From Davidsoniella eucalypti (Eukaryota > Ascomycota > Sordariomycetes > Microascales > Ceratocystidaceae), in contig RMBW01000140.1 in assembly GCA_004009845.1 (NCBI GenBank), positions 16,420-80,419 on the forward strand: a stretch of 64,000 nt of DNA. Reading direction: 5' to 3'. The notes beneath the pieces are model-generated. The model was not told where the DNA came from and did no database searches. It saw only the letters and a list, made by a program, of their open reading frames with translations. Position numbers and translations under genes: made by a program. Below are positions 12,206 to 22,080 of this stretch, piece after piece. Every line of letters starts with the position of its first letter. Position 1 is the first letter of the stretch.

Positions 12206-13666
12206 GGTAAGATGGCTGAAGTATTATATGTGTATATGTATGTGTATATCGAGATAGGGATATGTCTAGTGAGGTATGTGTTCGAGGAAACGCCGAGAGG
12301 GGGGGGGGTTATCATCCCCAAGGGCTCGTTTGGAAGGTTGTGGTAGTTTTCGATTCGAACTGCGGGCTTGCAAATCGGTCGAGAGATGTCAGAGCATCCA
12401 GGCTCGAGGCTGGCTGGATTCTGTCTCCCTGGCTTGAGCCGAAAGACGAGCTCGCTGTGGAGAGAGAGGCGATGCAGATCTGTGGCCGTTAAAGGTACAC
12501 TATGACGAATAGATTTTCAGAGATGGAGGAGGCCGAGGCGGAGTTGTCGAGCAGTAGACTCAGCGGGCAAGGCAATAGATCAGTAGATGGAAATATATAT
12601 ATATCGAGTGTAGATGGTGTATATCTGCTGCTATATGCGGTCTTGGACACGATTATTACGAAGGGACGGGATGTAGAATGCAGTGTGTAAGCTCGAAGAA
12701 AGAGGCTCGAAGAATTCCATGTAAGAATACGCCAGTGCTTGTTAATGTTTATACATCTGTACATGCATCATGTAGCAGTTCCCTGTCGATTTTACTCTGA
12801 TAGGACTTATTTGACTGGCTGCCAACTATGGCTGTCTCTTCGAGTCTTCCACAGCTTCTGAAACTACAAGTGGCTTGTGATCTACTCGGCGGGGCTGTAA
12901 TTTTGCTGTCACTTTCTTCTGATTGCTCGAAGGGCTTGTTGGCCCAAGAATCCCTGGGACGAAGGAGTCTCCAGGGGTCTACGATTACGATGTTGGAGCA
13001 AGAAACCTTTGTACAGAACAAGGTGGACTGTCTGTCTACAGGCCATACATTATAGCCGCGGTTCTGAGAGTCAGTGTCGTTGACGATACACACTAGTTCC
13101 AAAGATCACAGACAACCATCTCCTTTGTTCTTCTTTTCGAGAAAGGCACGACGTTGCTGATATGACAATACAAACTCTCACGCCATGTTTGCTATTTTTA
13201 AACCCAGCATAGCACATGATTCGAGGGAAGGAAAACATGAAGGGTGCTCGTAGCCTCCACTGTAATTTATAACTGACAATACCCCAACAGCATTCTTGAC
13301 AACCCACCTTAACCAGACTAGATCGTTTGATCGTTTGATCGTTTGATCTAGCCGTCGGTTAGGGTTGGACGCTTTGTCGCCAAGTAGCGAAATCGAGGAG
13401 GAAAAAGAAAACCAGCACTAGTACCTAGATTGGTACGCACATACAGAAAGCCATGTTAAAGAGACATCCTCTTCTCCGTCCATGTTGAACTAATATCTCT
13501 GTCTATATTGAAGCTTGAGTCAGGTTCTTTGTTTAGAATATATACATACATACATACTCTAAGAATACTCTAAGAATGCTCTAAGAATACATCTCTCACA
13601 ATCACAATCTCCCACAGCGGCCTAAGCCCCAAGCAAGCTTACAGTGCTAGTTAGCAAACTCCTGGT

Positions 13667-13705
13667 CTGACTTGATCATATTTAACGTCTACCTACTTAA
13701 ATCAC
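13667..13705 (-). mobile_element. Ultra-short LINE 3'-tail insertion (39 bp) with target-site duplication
   Basis: The segment contains a slightly altered copy of the 3' tail of the LINE at 45040 (shared core ATATTTAACGTCTACCTA). It is flanked by the 9-bp direct repeat ACTCCTGGT at 13658-13666 and 13706-13714. This is the structure of an extremely 5'-truncated reverse-transcribed insertion. Confidence 0.6.
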
Positions 13706-13967
13706 ACTCCTGGTTGCTCGTGAGCCGCTATAACGTAGGCCCCAGCCTCTTTAGATTAAAATCTTAGTATAAGTAGTTCAATAAACCACCAATGTAAAAC
13801 TAGACTAACTATTGTATACAGATGTGGTAAATAACTTGGTAAATAACTTGAAATAACAGAACAAAATCACTGCTGCAAAACATGTCGATCGATTTTCCTG
13901 CCATACCAAGGCGCTCGTCAAATAATAACAAATACAAATGCAAATAAAGTATCATTTCACATCTTTA

Positions 13968-14062
13968 TAGCTCTATAAGATTAATGAATTAGAAAAAAAG
14001 TTGACAAAAAAAAGTTGACAAAAAAAAGTTGAAAAAAAGTTGAAAAAAAAGTTGAGAAAAAT
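13968..14062 (+). repeat. A-rich repeat sharing the core of the short A-tailed insertions
   Basis: It starts with ATAGCTCTATAAGATTAATG and AATT, the core shared with the insertions at 18.1-18.6 kb. Instead of a pure A tail it carries an A7-8 GTTGAC unit repeated several times. I find no clear target-site duplication. It may be an older or longer family member. Confidence 0.5.
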
Positions 14063-14639
14063 TGAAAATAATTAAAAACATTAAAAAGGTATCAATTAAA
14101 AAACAGTTTGCTACATTTACACCCTACATTTATATCTAACGATTTATATCTAACTATTTATGTGTAATATGTAAATAAATTAGTCGTGGTTTTTCCATTA
14201 TAAGTTTAAAAACGGCTATTGCCTTCTTCTTATTATACCCAAAATATTATTTGATGCAGAATAATAACTTTAGAGACAGCAACTAGACTAGACATATTTT
14301 ATATCACGTGACTTGGCGCCATTGTCGTGACAGCCTACAACCAAAACGCGAGAATTTCTCCAACAAACGAGCTGCCTTAATCAATTAAATCATTTGAGCG
14401 TGAAACTCCGATCCCATCTTACATGTACATGGGCAATAACCAACAATAAGCCATACTTTTGTCCTGCTTTTTTAAATGGGGAAGCAGCTTCCCCGCCAAA
14501 TAGATATAATATTTCTCGTCAAGGCCTATACAGTCTTTTCCTCCGTATCGATACCTCCAAACTCAATCTTCCATCTGCCATCCATGCCGGATCTTTGATA
14601 TCATCGCTTCCAGGCTGCTATTCTTGCATCATACTCAAT

Positions 14640-17600
14640 ATGAGCCGATCTTCAGCAGTTGCCGATTCTGCTGGCGAGGTCATCACCGCGCCGGTTCTGG
14701 AGTTTGCCTGTCTATTCTCACATGACCTCAAGCGTAAACAAAAGCGCTGGAAGGACGGCCGCTTGAAGTATCACACGTTTAACAAGCGGGTTATGGTCTA
14801 TGACGAGAGGGGAAATTCCATTGGGGATACGCACTGGCAAGAAAGCTTCCCTATCCAGGAGGGAGAGGAACTAAACCTTGATCGGGGCGGTGTAGTGGTC
14901 CAGGTGTGCGAATGCAAGGGCCACCAAGAGCAAGACCTGACAGAACTGCTGACTCGCAGACCGAGAGTAGCACCTTCTTCGGACATTGTTAGCCCGGCAC
15001 ATACCACGCCACACAGGACGCCGCACAGAACCCCGGCAACTGGGTTCAACCCGCCAAGGCCGTTTGCCGGGCCCTCACGGACGTCGTCTGCGGTGCAGAC
15101 CCCACTCAAAGGCCCGACAGGCCGTGCCATAGTCCCAATCCATTCTCCGTACGAAGAACGCCGGGCTCAACTTGCTTCTGTGCCACCGGAGCCTCAAGAA
15201 TCACCACCATCTAAACGGCCACGCTATGAAAAGCAGCAAAAGTCAGCCTACGCAACCAGTTTGTTTGGGGCCTCCTTGAGCTTGTCTAGTAGTGCACCTA
15301 GTATATCGTCGTCACGACAGGCTATTCCCCGTCTCCACCCGAATGCTCCGGTCACTCAACAACCTCAGTTGGTCGTGTCATCGGCCCGCATTTCTTATAG
15401 GGAATCCAGGGCGCCCTCTCTCAACGAGCCACAAGATGGCAGGTCAACATCAAGGTTGCAACACTTATTAGCCTCTTCACGAAAGTCAAGGCCCGGTGTT
15501 GGAAACTCTCAGGATCGTGACGAATCACCGGATGTTCAAGAAGTAGTACCTCGAGATACTTCCAGTAAAGCAGCTCCTCGTCCAAATGCCCCTAGACCAA
15601 GACCGAAACCGCAGGCTATTACAAAACCGCAGGCTATTACAAAACCGGCAGCTATTACAAAATCGCAGGCTATTACAAAACCGCAGGCTATTACAAAACC
15701 GCAGGCTATTACAAATCCGCCAGCTATTACAAAACCCCTACCACCAGTGGTTGATCTTGACGACGTACCGGACAACCCACAGCCACCAGTCGTAGTCGCA
15801 CCGTCTTCCAATAAACGAGTACGAGGCTCCAGCAATACTCAACCCAAGCAAATAGCTGTAGGGTCTGTGGCGGTACGGCCTCCATTTCCATCAGTGGTAC
15901 CTCATGCTACCAAACATACAGTTAGTGCTTCAACGACAACATGTGGCATACAACAGCCTATCAATCTCGCACAACGGAAATTTGCAGATGAAGTTATTCC
16001 AGAGCTTGAGCCTCTCCCTCCAGCTTCTCAGCCCCGTGTTGAGCTCCGTCTTCAGTCAAGGAAGAAGAAAAGAAGGGGCCTGATGATATCAGCTGCCCCG
16101 CCTCCCGTTATGCCAAGTAAAGCTCCAGTCCTAGAACTTAAGCCCACCACGCCAGACCTCTCCAAAGACAACGAAGCAGGCGTTGCCAAGTCCAAGGCAA
16201 AACTACCATCTTCAGCACCACAAGGAAAGATAAGCGAGCCTTCATGTAAGATCATATCATACTATTCACTTATAGAATCGATACTTGGAGTTTTGAAGTT
16301 AACAAAAATAGCCATACATCAACAAGAGTCAGAAACAGTAAACTCTCCGTTAGTCATAGACTCTTCGCCAGTTGAGATAGATCTGGCGTCTGAAACCAAA
16401 GGAAAGGATCTAAATCGAGCCATCCGGCAAGAACGCGTAGCAGAGCCTAATTCGGCAATAGGCATGATTCCCCAAACAAAAAAAGCTTTAGAGAATCTAG
16501 ACTCTGCCGTCGATTCCCCTCCATTACCTGCGACTGTGCCTTCGACTGTGCCTGCGACTGTGCCTCCGCCTGTGCGACCCCCTTCTCCAATTCGTGAAGT
16601 TGAGCCCGTACAATGCCCATCACTACCATCAAGTCCTGCAGAATCGTCTGCTCCCGGTAAGAAGTCAATTCCAGATGAATGTCAGCTGGAATCAGTCGGA
16701 AACCTTGCCCCGGTCACTAAGCCTGAGTTAGGCACCAAACCAATGTCATTAGAAAATGATCTCACTAGTTCTCCTGGTCAAGGTGATAGAAGCAAGCCAG
16801 TATCTTCGAACTCGCGCGCAAAGCCACATCCTTTAGACGCATCTGATAAAATGGATGTTGATGCGATATCCAGTGATACCCCACAAGCTCCGTCACGAAA
16901 ACAATCACCTGAGATTCCTTCGTCGCCTGTTTCAGTCTTATCTTCTCCGAGTGTTCTCCCTGCCGATTCTTTTCGTCGGGATAGGCCATCCAGCTTATTC
17001 TCATCACGACAGCATACACAACAAGATTCGGATGATGAGATGGAAGATATATCTCAAGAGGCAATATTTGGCCAGCGGTTCCCTTTCTCAGAAGTTGATC
17101 CAAACGGTGACAATGGTTCCGCGTCCATATCTTCAGAGGTTCGAGATCTTGAAAATGAAGATCGTACATTTCTGGGAAACACAGATACTATGGCCGTGGA
17201 ACAACAAGATCTAGCAAGTCCCGATATCATTTCACCATCTGCTTCAAACCCACCTTCAGAAGCATGCGATAATGTAAACATAACCATCGAAGAAGCCTCC
17301 AAGTCATCATCGGCCATCCCTCGCTCCAATGTTGAGGGCCAGTTTAACAGTCCTGCAGAAGCTGAGTGTGGCGTCACTTCACTCGCCACAGCGTTAATTT
17401 CCAACACTCTCAAAATAGGCGAAATGCAAACTACTACCAAGGAGACTGCTGAATCTCCAGTCACTCAACAACCTCAGTTGGTCGTGTCATCGGCCCGGAT
17501 TTCGACTCCTTTTCCAACTCCATCGCTCTTCGATGACGCTAGTCTAATTAATGCTTTGGACTCGGCTTCAGAGCCTACGATGCCGCCTCCACCACTATGT

Positions 17601-18050
17601 GGCCCCAAAACTACAGTTGCTCGTTCTGTAGGGAATTCCGCATCTTATATCGGTTCCATCGACTTTCACAGGCCACAAGGGAGCAATACTGTGACGGGAA
17701 ATCGAGCGAAAACGGGATCTGGGTCACTCGCATCCATCATTTCTAGAACCAAAGATGCCTCCCGACTCGAACCGCCTGTTCCTGTCGCTGCTCAGATGTC
17801 ATTTGGTGCCAAATTCGGCGTCATAAGCGCAGCGTCTTTAATGAACGACCCAGCATATAACAAAACCGACCCTCCACCCACCCCTACTCCGCAGGATCGA
17901 TATAATTCCGTACCTAGCCCTATTCCCGAAGCTGAACGACCAGTCCTTGCTGCCGTTCGAAGATTTCCTGGATTCACAAGATCCAGTGGTGACCCATGGA
18001 GTCGGGAAGCATATGATCTGTTCGAGTGGCAGAAGCCAAATGCTGCATAA
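14640..18050 (+). CDS. DUF2439 protein (ZGRF1 / Mte1 / Dbl2-like DNA repair factor)
   Basis: The N-terminal domain (about residues 20-105) shows the DUF2439 pattern: LEFACLFSHDLKRKQKRWKD, then LKYHTFNKRVMVYDERGN, and THWQ. In yeast Mte1, fission yeast Dbl2 and the N-terminus of human ZGRF1 this domain serves Mph1/Fml1 (FANCM-type) helicase-linked recombination repair. The rest is long, Ser/Pro-rich and probably disordered, with acidic patches and a conserved-looking C-terminal block (FPGFTRSSGDPWSREAYDLF). The start is the only Met of the frame before the domain. A 66-nt in-frame segment at 16246-16311 (GTAAGA...AATAG) is very probably an intron, because its translation is hydrophobic and unlike its surroundings. 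Removing it leaves the frame intact (1114 aa). The gene contains a coding tandem repeat and two micro-duplications (see findings). Confidence 0.85.
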   Translation: MSRSSAVADSAGEVITAPVLEFACLFSHDLKRKQKRWKDGRLKYHTFNKRVMVYDERGNSIGDTHWQESFPIQEGEELNLDRGGVVVQVCECKGHQEQDLTELLTRRPRVAPSSDIVSPAHTTPHRTPHRTPATGFNPPRPFAGPSRTSSAVQTPLKGPTGRAIVPIHSPYEERRAQLASVPPEPQESPPSKRPRYEKQQKSAYATSLFGASLSLSSSAPSISSSRQAIPRLHPNAPVTQQPQLVVSSARISYRESRAPSLNEPQDGRSTSRLQHLLASSRKSRPGVGNSQDRDESPDVQEVVPRDTSSKAAPRPNAPRPRPKPQAITKPQAITKPAAITKSQAITKPQAITKPQAITNPPAITKPLPPVVDLDDVPDNPQPPVVVAPSSNKRVRGSSNTQPKQIAVGSVAVRPPFPSVVPHATKHTVSASTTTCGIQQPINLAQRKFADEVIPELEPLPPASQPRVELRLQSRKKKRRGLMISAAPPPVMPSKAPVLELKPTTPDLSKDNEAGVAKSKAKLPSSAPQGKISEPSCKIISYYSLIESILGVLKLTKIAIHQQESETVNSPLVIDSSPVEIDLASETKGKDLNRAIRQERVAEPNSAIGMIPQTKKALENLDSAVDSPPLPATVPSTVPATVPPPVRPPSPIREVEPVQCPSLPSSPAESSAPGKKSIPDECQLESVGNLAPVTKPELGTKPMSLENDLTSSPGQGDRSKPVSSNSRAKPHPLDASDKMDVDAISSDTPQAPSRKQSPEIPSSPVSVLSSPSVLPADSFRRDRPSSLFSSRQHTQQDSDDEMEDISQEAIFGQRFPFSEVDPNGDNGSASISSEVRDLENEDRTFLGNTDTMAVEQQDLASPDIISPSASNPPSEACDNVNITIEEASKSSSAIPRSNVEGQFNSPAEAECGVTSLATALISNTLKIGEMQTTTKETAESPVTQQPQLVVSSARISTPFPTPSLFDDASLINALDSASEPTMPPPPLCGPKTTVARSVGNSASYIGSIDFHRPQGSNTVTGNRAKTGSGSLASIISRTKDASRLEPPVPVAAQMSFGAKFGVISAASLMNDPAYNKTDPPPTPTPQDRYNSVPSPIPEAERPVLAAVRRFPGFTRSSGDPWSREAYDLFEWQKPNAA
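15611..15736 (+). repeat. Coding tandem repeat, 7 copies of 18 bp (Lys-Pro-Gln-Ala-Ile-Thr)
   Basis: Seven adjacent 18-bp units encode KPQAIT-like hexapeptides inside the disordered part of the DUF2439 protein. The copies differ by a few bases. In-frame length variation between strains would be expected. Confidence 0.85.
17371..17416 (+). repeat. 46-bp micro-duplication shared with the leader of the next gene
   Basis: This coding stretch is identical, except for one base, to 19640-19685, which lies in the 5' leader of the gene at 19684 and runs into its start codon. Confidence 0.85.
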
Positions 18051-18082
18051 ATTTTGGCTTGGCTACCAATGTCATGCTAGCT

Positions 18083-18120
18083 TTTTTTTTTTTTTTTTAA
18101 TTCATTTATCTTATGGAGCT
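18083..18120 (-). mobile_element. Tiny A-tailed insertion A (38 bp) with 15-bp target-site duplication
   Basis: On the minus strand it reads AGCTCCATAAGATAAATG, then AATT and an A tail of about 16. It is flanked by exact copies of AATGTCATGCTAGCT at 18068-18082 and 18121-18135. Core, A tail and duplication together indicate reverse transcription of an A-tailed RNA end. It lies just after the stop of the DUF2439 gene. Confidence 0.7.
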
Positions 18121-18513
18121 AATGTCATGCTAGCTAACTCTATTACAGATCCTAGAACTCGCAGACAAGTCCCAAGTGACTTGTTTTAAATAACCCTATC
18201 TATTATGTTTAACCCTACCGTGTCAATATTTAAAACTCGTATTAAGCTAAGTTGAAGACATACAACCTTGAGGCTAATGCCAATTGAAAAAAAAATGATG
18301 ACAAGATTATCCAAATAAGGAATAATGTACGACTATATGAAGCGACTATATGAAGCGATGTATGAAGCGATGGAACCAACCGATGAGAAGGCTATAGTTA
18401 CATTGGGGTGTGATATTCTACTGTATAGTAACATACATACAATTTCATGACAGATGATCTAATGACTAGTACGTAGGCAATAGGTAATATATCTACGATT
18501 CCATAATATATCT

Positions 18514-18569
18514 TTTTTTTTTAAATTTTTTTTTTTAATTCATTTATCTTATGGAGCTATAGAGCTATA
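18514..18569 (-). mobile_element. Tiny A-tailed insertion B (56 bp) with 18-19-bp target-site duplication
   Basis: Minus-strand core TATAGCTCTATAGCTCCATA, then AGATAAATGAATT and an A-rich tail interrupted by TTT. It is flanked by ACGATTCCATAATATATCT at 18495-18513 and the same sequence lacking one T at 18570-18587. Confidence 0.7.
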
Positions 18570-18601
18570 ACGATCCATAATATATCTAGTACATAGACAA
18601 A

Positions 18602-18647
18602 CATATTCATAGCTCTAGAGCTCCATAAGATTAATGAATTAAAAAAA
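18602..18647 (+). mobile_element. Tiny A-tailed insertion C (46 bp) with 14-bp target-site duplication
   Basis: Plus-strand core ATAGCTCTAGAGCTCCATAA, then GATTAATGAATT and an A tail of about 7-8. It is flanked by exact copies of AGTACATAGACAAA at 18588-18601 and 18648-18661. It sits directly beside insertion B in the opposite orientation, so the pair also forms an inverted repeat. Confidence 0.7.
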
Positions 18648-19639
18648 AGTACATAGACAAATAGGCAGAACTACATACAGATATTACCCGGGTACCATGG
18701 CGATCTGGTATTGAGAGGCTTATGGTGTCTCGGATGACTGTTAAGTTATACACAAGTTCTCTTTTTACTGATGGTTGGCTGTGAAATCAAATATTGAAGG
18801 TGAGCCGTATTGACTCACTTCGGCGAACCACTTTGGGACGACAGTATATTTACGAACAAACACGGCCAGCTCACAAGGACGTTGGCTTACATGATGGCAA
18901 GTTTGCACGCTATTCAGGACAGTGTGCACACGGTCTTTGTCGATTAAGCATAGAAAAGGGCCCACTGAAACCACCAACATAGCCAATGGGAATCCCTGCA
19001 TACCGGCGAACCCAAAATGGCATAGTGGATCCTTTATTGCTGACAGGCCGGGCGCAGCAAACACAGCACAAAGTTGTAGGCTTCAAAACTACATTACACG
19101 CAAATTTTGTACTGAAGTTTGCACTGAAGTTTGTACTGTAACTCTTGAGTAATTCACTTGCTTGAGTTGCCAAAACCGAATTCATAGTAGTATATTCTAA
19201 CCGCCATTTGAACTATCGTTTCTTGACTTTTTTCTTCTTCTTTCTCCCGTTAATATCCATCGCCACCGCATTCCCCAAGAATTGACTTCCTGCTTTGGCA
19301 TCTCGTATTGCAGCTCTCTTAATTGTGACTGCCTATTTATATCCGTCCAGTCGTCTGTATACAACATCTATCTACCACACCGGCCTCTACGAGATCTCCG
19401 CGATCTTATCTCTAAACTCCGGCCATATCATCGTCATAGCACTTTTGCCGCCTCCCGTTGCCATATCACGGGAGCTGTTGCAAAGCGTAAGTGCTCTCTA
19501 CCAGACTGACACCACCATTCAATGCAGCGCAATGCAGCGTAGTTTATTAACATTGTAGCAGTTTCCTTTGATTTTGCCTCTTAATTTTATAACCAGCCTC
19601 GGTCTTCCACTTGTAGGCTGACCGTTGATATCTCCTCCA

Positions 19640-19685
19640 GCGTCACTTCACTCGCCACAGCGTTAAATTCCAACACTCTCAAAAT
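19640..19685 (+). repeat. 46-bp micro-duplication at the start of the gene at 19684
   Basis: Partner of 17371-17416, with one mismatch in 46. It covers the last 44 bp of the 5' leader and the first two bases of the ATG. Confidence 0.85.
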
Positions 19686-22080
19686 GAGTGCTCACTTCGA
19701 TTTTTCCTCGGCTCGTACGCCAGAGATCGGCTTCTATGTTTTCCAGACATCTCAGTCTTCGCCTTTAGAGTTCAGTCCCGCCAAAGGTTCCAAGGAACTC
19801 TGCGAGCTCATTGATGCCTACATTCCCGGCAACAAGAGCATTGCCGAAAAGACTGGCCTGGTTGCCATTGAGTTCTTCCGTGATAGCGAGTCAAGTGTCA
19901 AGTTCTTTGCCATTCCTTCCTACGCCAACCTCTCCAAATTTCCCAGCTTGTCTCCTAGTATATCCCCCCATACGCCCATTGTTGAGCCGACCTGGAGTTG
20001 GCCTTCTGCTACTTCAAGTGGCATTCAGACTCAGAATGTGCAGCGCACGCCAAGTTACACGCAGCAATCACTACGCAAGACGCCCAGACTAAGAATATCG
20101 CCTAAAGACACTAAGACTGCCGTAAAAAATATTTCTCACTTGCCTGGAATGAAGATTCTAACCAAGGACGGTGTTGATGTCACGAACATAGTTTCACGTG
20201 GTGGGAAGACTAAGGAGCAACGAGATCATGCGCATGTCATGCGGAGAGTTGGCGCCTGTGACTCTTGCCGGCGAAAGAAGGTCCGGTGCGAGCCTAGCCA
20301 CCGCACTGGAATAGCTACTGTTGCTTCTGGAAGCACGCGAGTCAAGAAGCCAAGTAGTAAAGCTGCTACATCGGCTTCTAAGTCACCTGCAATCACTATA
20401 TCGCCACCTTCCCAAGACTACAACCAGCTAACGCCACCTGTTCCTGGATTAATCGGCACTGGCCCATCTACTTTAGAGGCTGGTATTGACTGGACCAGTC
20501 TCTTTGCTTCGGCTGACAACATCCCCATGCCGGATATTTCAGACTTCAGCATGAACGACAACATGCTCGATTTCGGCTTTGGCCTCACTGCTAATATGGC
20601 CTCTCCTGCTGCGGGTTCCTCAGCAGCGTCACCCAGCACTGGCACTGCTTTCACACCTAGCAGCGTATTCACTTCTGGTCCTTCGTCTCAACAAGAATAC
20701 CAGAACCAGCATCAACAACTATCGCAACAATATGACCTGTCCACTCTACAACTGAACAGCGATCCCAACTTCCTTTCGCCAATCGAGTACATTGACTTCA
20801 ATCTCTTCTCACCATCTGGTAGCTTTGTCGAAGATGACGAGCAGAACATGCGTGCTTCTAATAGCCAGAGCCATCGTGGTGCTAAGACAACGGCTGATCC
20901 GCATCATCCACATCACGTCGGACATCCTACTGGACTGGAGGCTTATAGGCTAGCTTCTAGTCTCGATAGCCAGTCCATTGGTGGCGTAACGCCCTACACA
21001 GCTATACCTACTAGCCTATATGCTATTGTTTCGGATACCTTCATTGACACCAGCACTTCCATGATTATCCCTCTAGACGAGGAGGCTGATGACTCTCTAT
21101 TCTCCATTCCCATGTCTCCATCTCACCTTCACGCCCGACCTGGGGAACTACTACATGGTATTGACCGACAACTATCATCTTCAGGTACACGCCTGCCACT
21201 CTCCCAAGTACCAAGCTCGGCAGCGGTAGACTGGACAAATCTGACGTGTGTACCTCCGCACGTAGCTGGCTTTTCAGTACCTACCAATGATTCTAATCGT
21301 GGCATCTTCGCTTCCGGGCAAACACTCCTAAACAGTCGTCGTGGTGTACATGCCACTCGCCGTTCTGACTCTACTATCCAAGGCGCCAGCGATCCGGGCG
21401 CCGTGTTGTACGGGATGGTGAACAGTGGAACCATGAGTAGTTGCGTCCGCACTACAGATTCTATATCTAGTCTTGTTCTTTCCACTACTCCTGACGCACC
21501 AGTCTTACCTCTCCAGTTGTCTCTAGATGATGGATCGGACTCTTCTATCTGGCGCACAACCAACTCTGAAGACGATACAGCCGATGTGCTGAACACTCAC
21601 ACGTCTGTCTTTAGGGCGCATCTCGACATAGTAACAGACAGTCTTTACCTGGATTCTGTACTGCATCCTGAAGGGGTACCTTTCGCCGTGGATTCTTGTC
21701 TCGACAGTCCTGTGGGGGCTCCTACAACGGTCAATACGCTGGTAGAGGTGAATGTAAAGGAGTGCGGAGAAGGCGCCGGGCACGCGTCTCTTCCTGTATT
21801 CTTTTCTTCACTTGTGGCTGGCTTGGCTGTGCTGTACGGAACAACCCATCTACTGTATCAACGTACTATTGCATTGGCTATCTTCTTTGCTTTCTTTTCG
21901 GTGGTTTCTAAAGCCATCCTCCACTACATCATACTTCACGGCATATTCTCGATCTTATCTCCATCGCCATCGCCATGGAAGAGTGTCTCTTCCAAGCGCC
22001 ACCCCTTGGGTAGTTTGTATGCTACCATGCTTGAACCTCCCATGATTCATGCTACTGCACCTGCTCTTTTTTCTTTTTGA
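19684..22080 (+). CDS. Protein with a half Zn2Cys6-like motif and C-terminal membrane helices
   Basis: Intronless, 798 aa. Residues ~150-210 carry MKILTKDGVDVTN, KTKEQRDHAHVMRR and CDSCRRKKVRCEPSHR. These give Cys192-x2-Cys195-x6-Cys202 and the basic RRKKVR stretch of a fungal Zn2Cys6 finger, but no second trio of cysteines follows, so a normal binuclear cluster is impossible. The N-terminal ~100 residues form a conserved-looking block (FDFSSARTPEIGFYVFQTSQ). The middle is Gln/Ser/Pro-rich with acidic patches, as in activation domains. Near the end are two hydrophobic helices (VFFSSLVAGLAVLYGTTHLL and IALAIFFAFFSVVSKAILHY). This suggests a membrane-anchored regulator, which is inference. I recognise the motif as belonging to a fungal family of unknown function. 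Confidence 0.7.
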   Translation: MSAHFDFSSARTPEIGFYVFQTSQSSPLEFSPAKGSKELCELIDAYIPGNKSIAEKTGLVAIEFFRDSESSVKFFAIPSYANLSKFPSLSPSISPHTPIVEPTWSWPSATSSGIQTQNVQRTPSYTQQSLRKTPRLRISPKDTKTAVKNISHLPGMKILTKDGVDVTNIVSRGGKTKEQRDHAHVMRRVGACDSCRRKKVRCEPSHRTGIATVASGSTRVKKPSSKAATSASKSPAITISPPSQDYNQLTPPVPGLIGTGPSTLEAGIDWTSLFASADNIPMPDISDFSMNDNMLDFGFGLTANMASPAAGSSAASPSTGTAFTPSSVFTSGPSSQQEYQNQHQQLSQQYDLSTLQLNSDPNFLSPIEYIDFNLFSPSGSFVEDDEQNMRASNSQSHRGAKTTADPHHPHHVGHPTGLEAYRLASSLDSQSIGGVTPYTAIPTSLYAIVSDTFIDTSTSMIIPLDEEADDSLFSIPMSPSHLHARPGELLHGIDRQLSSSGTRLPLSQVPSSAAVDWTNLTCVPPHVAGFSVPTNDSNRGIFASGQTLLNSRRGVHATRRSDSTIQGASDPGAVLYGMVNSGTMSSCVRTTDSISSLVLSTTPDAPVLPLQLSLDDGSDSSIWRTTNSEDDTADVLNTHTSVFRAHLDIVTDSLYLDSVLHPEGVPFAVDSCLDSPVGAPTTVNTLVEVNVKECGEGAGHASLPVFFSSLVAGLAVLYGTTHLLYQRTIALAIFFAFFSVVSKAILHYIILHGIFSILSPSPSPWKSVSSKRHPLGSLYATMLEPPMIHATAPALFSF

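Larger units (their letters stand above)
12206..14639. other. Intergenic region between divergent genes, with retroposon scars
   Basis: No supported gene. It contains TA-rich microsatellite at 12592-12605, a GATCGTTT tandem at about 13320-13348, a CTAAGAATA repeat at about 13557-13590, a 39-bp LINE-tail insertion at 13667-13705, and an A-rich repeat at 13968-14062. A TCACGTGA site at 14304-14311 lies about 330 bp before the ATG at 14640. Confidence 0.5.

Noticed and set aside
18765..19185. Overlapping frames of about 90-100 codons upstream of the gene at 19684
   Set aside because: No recognisable domain, and stops separate them. Probably promoter or leader sequence of the downstream gene.
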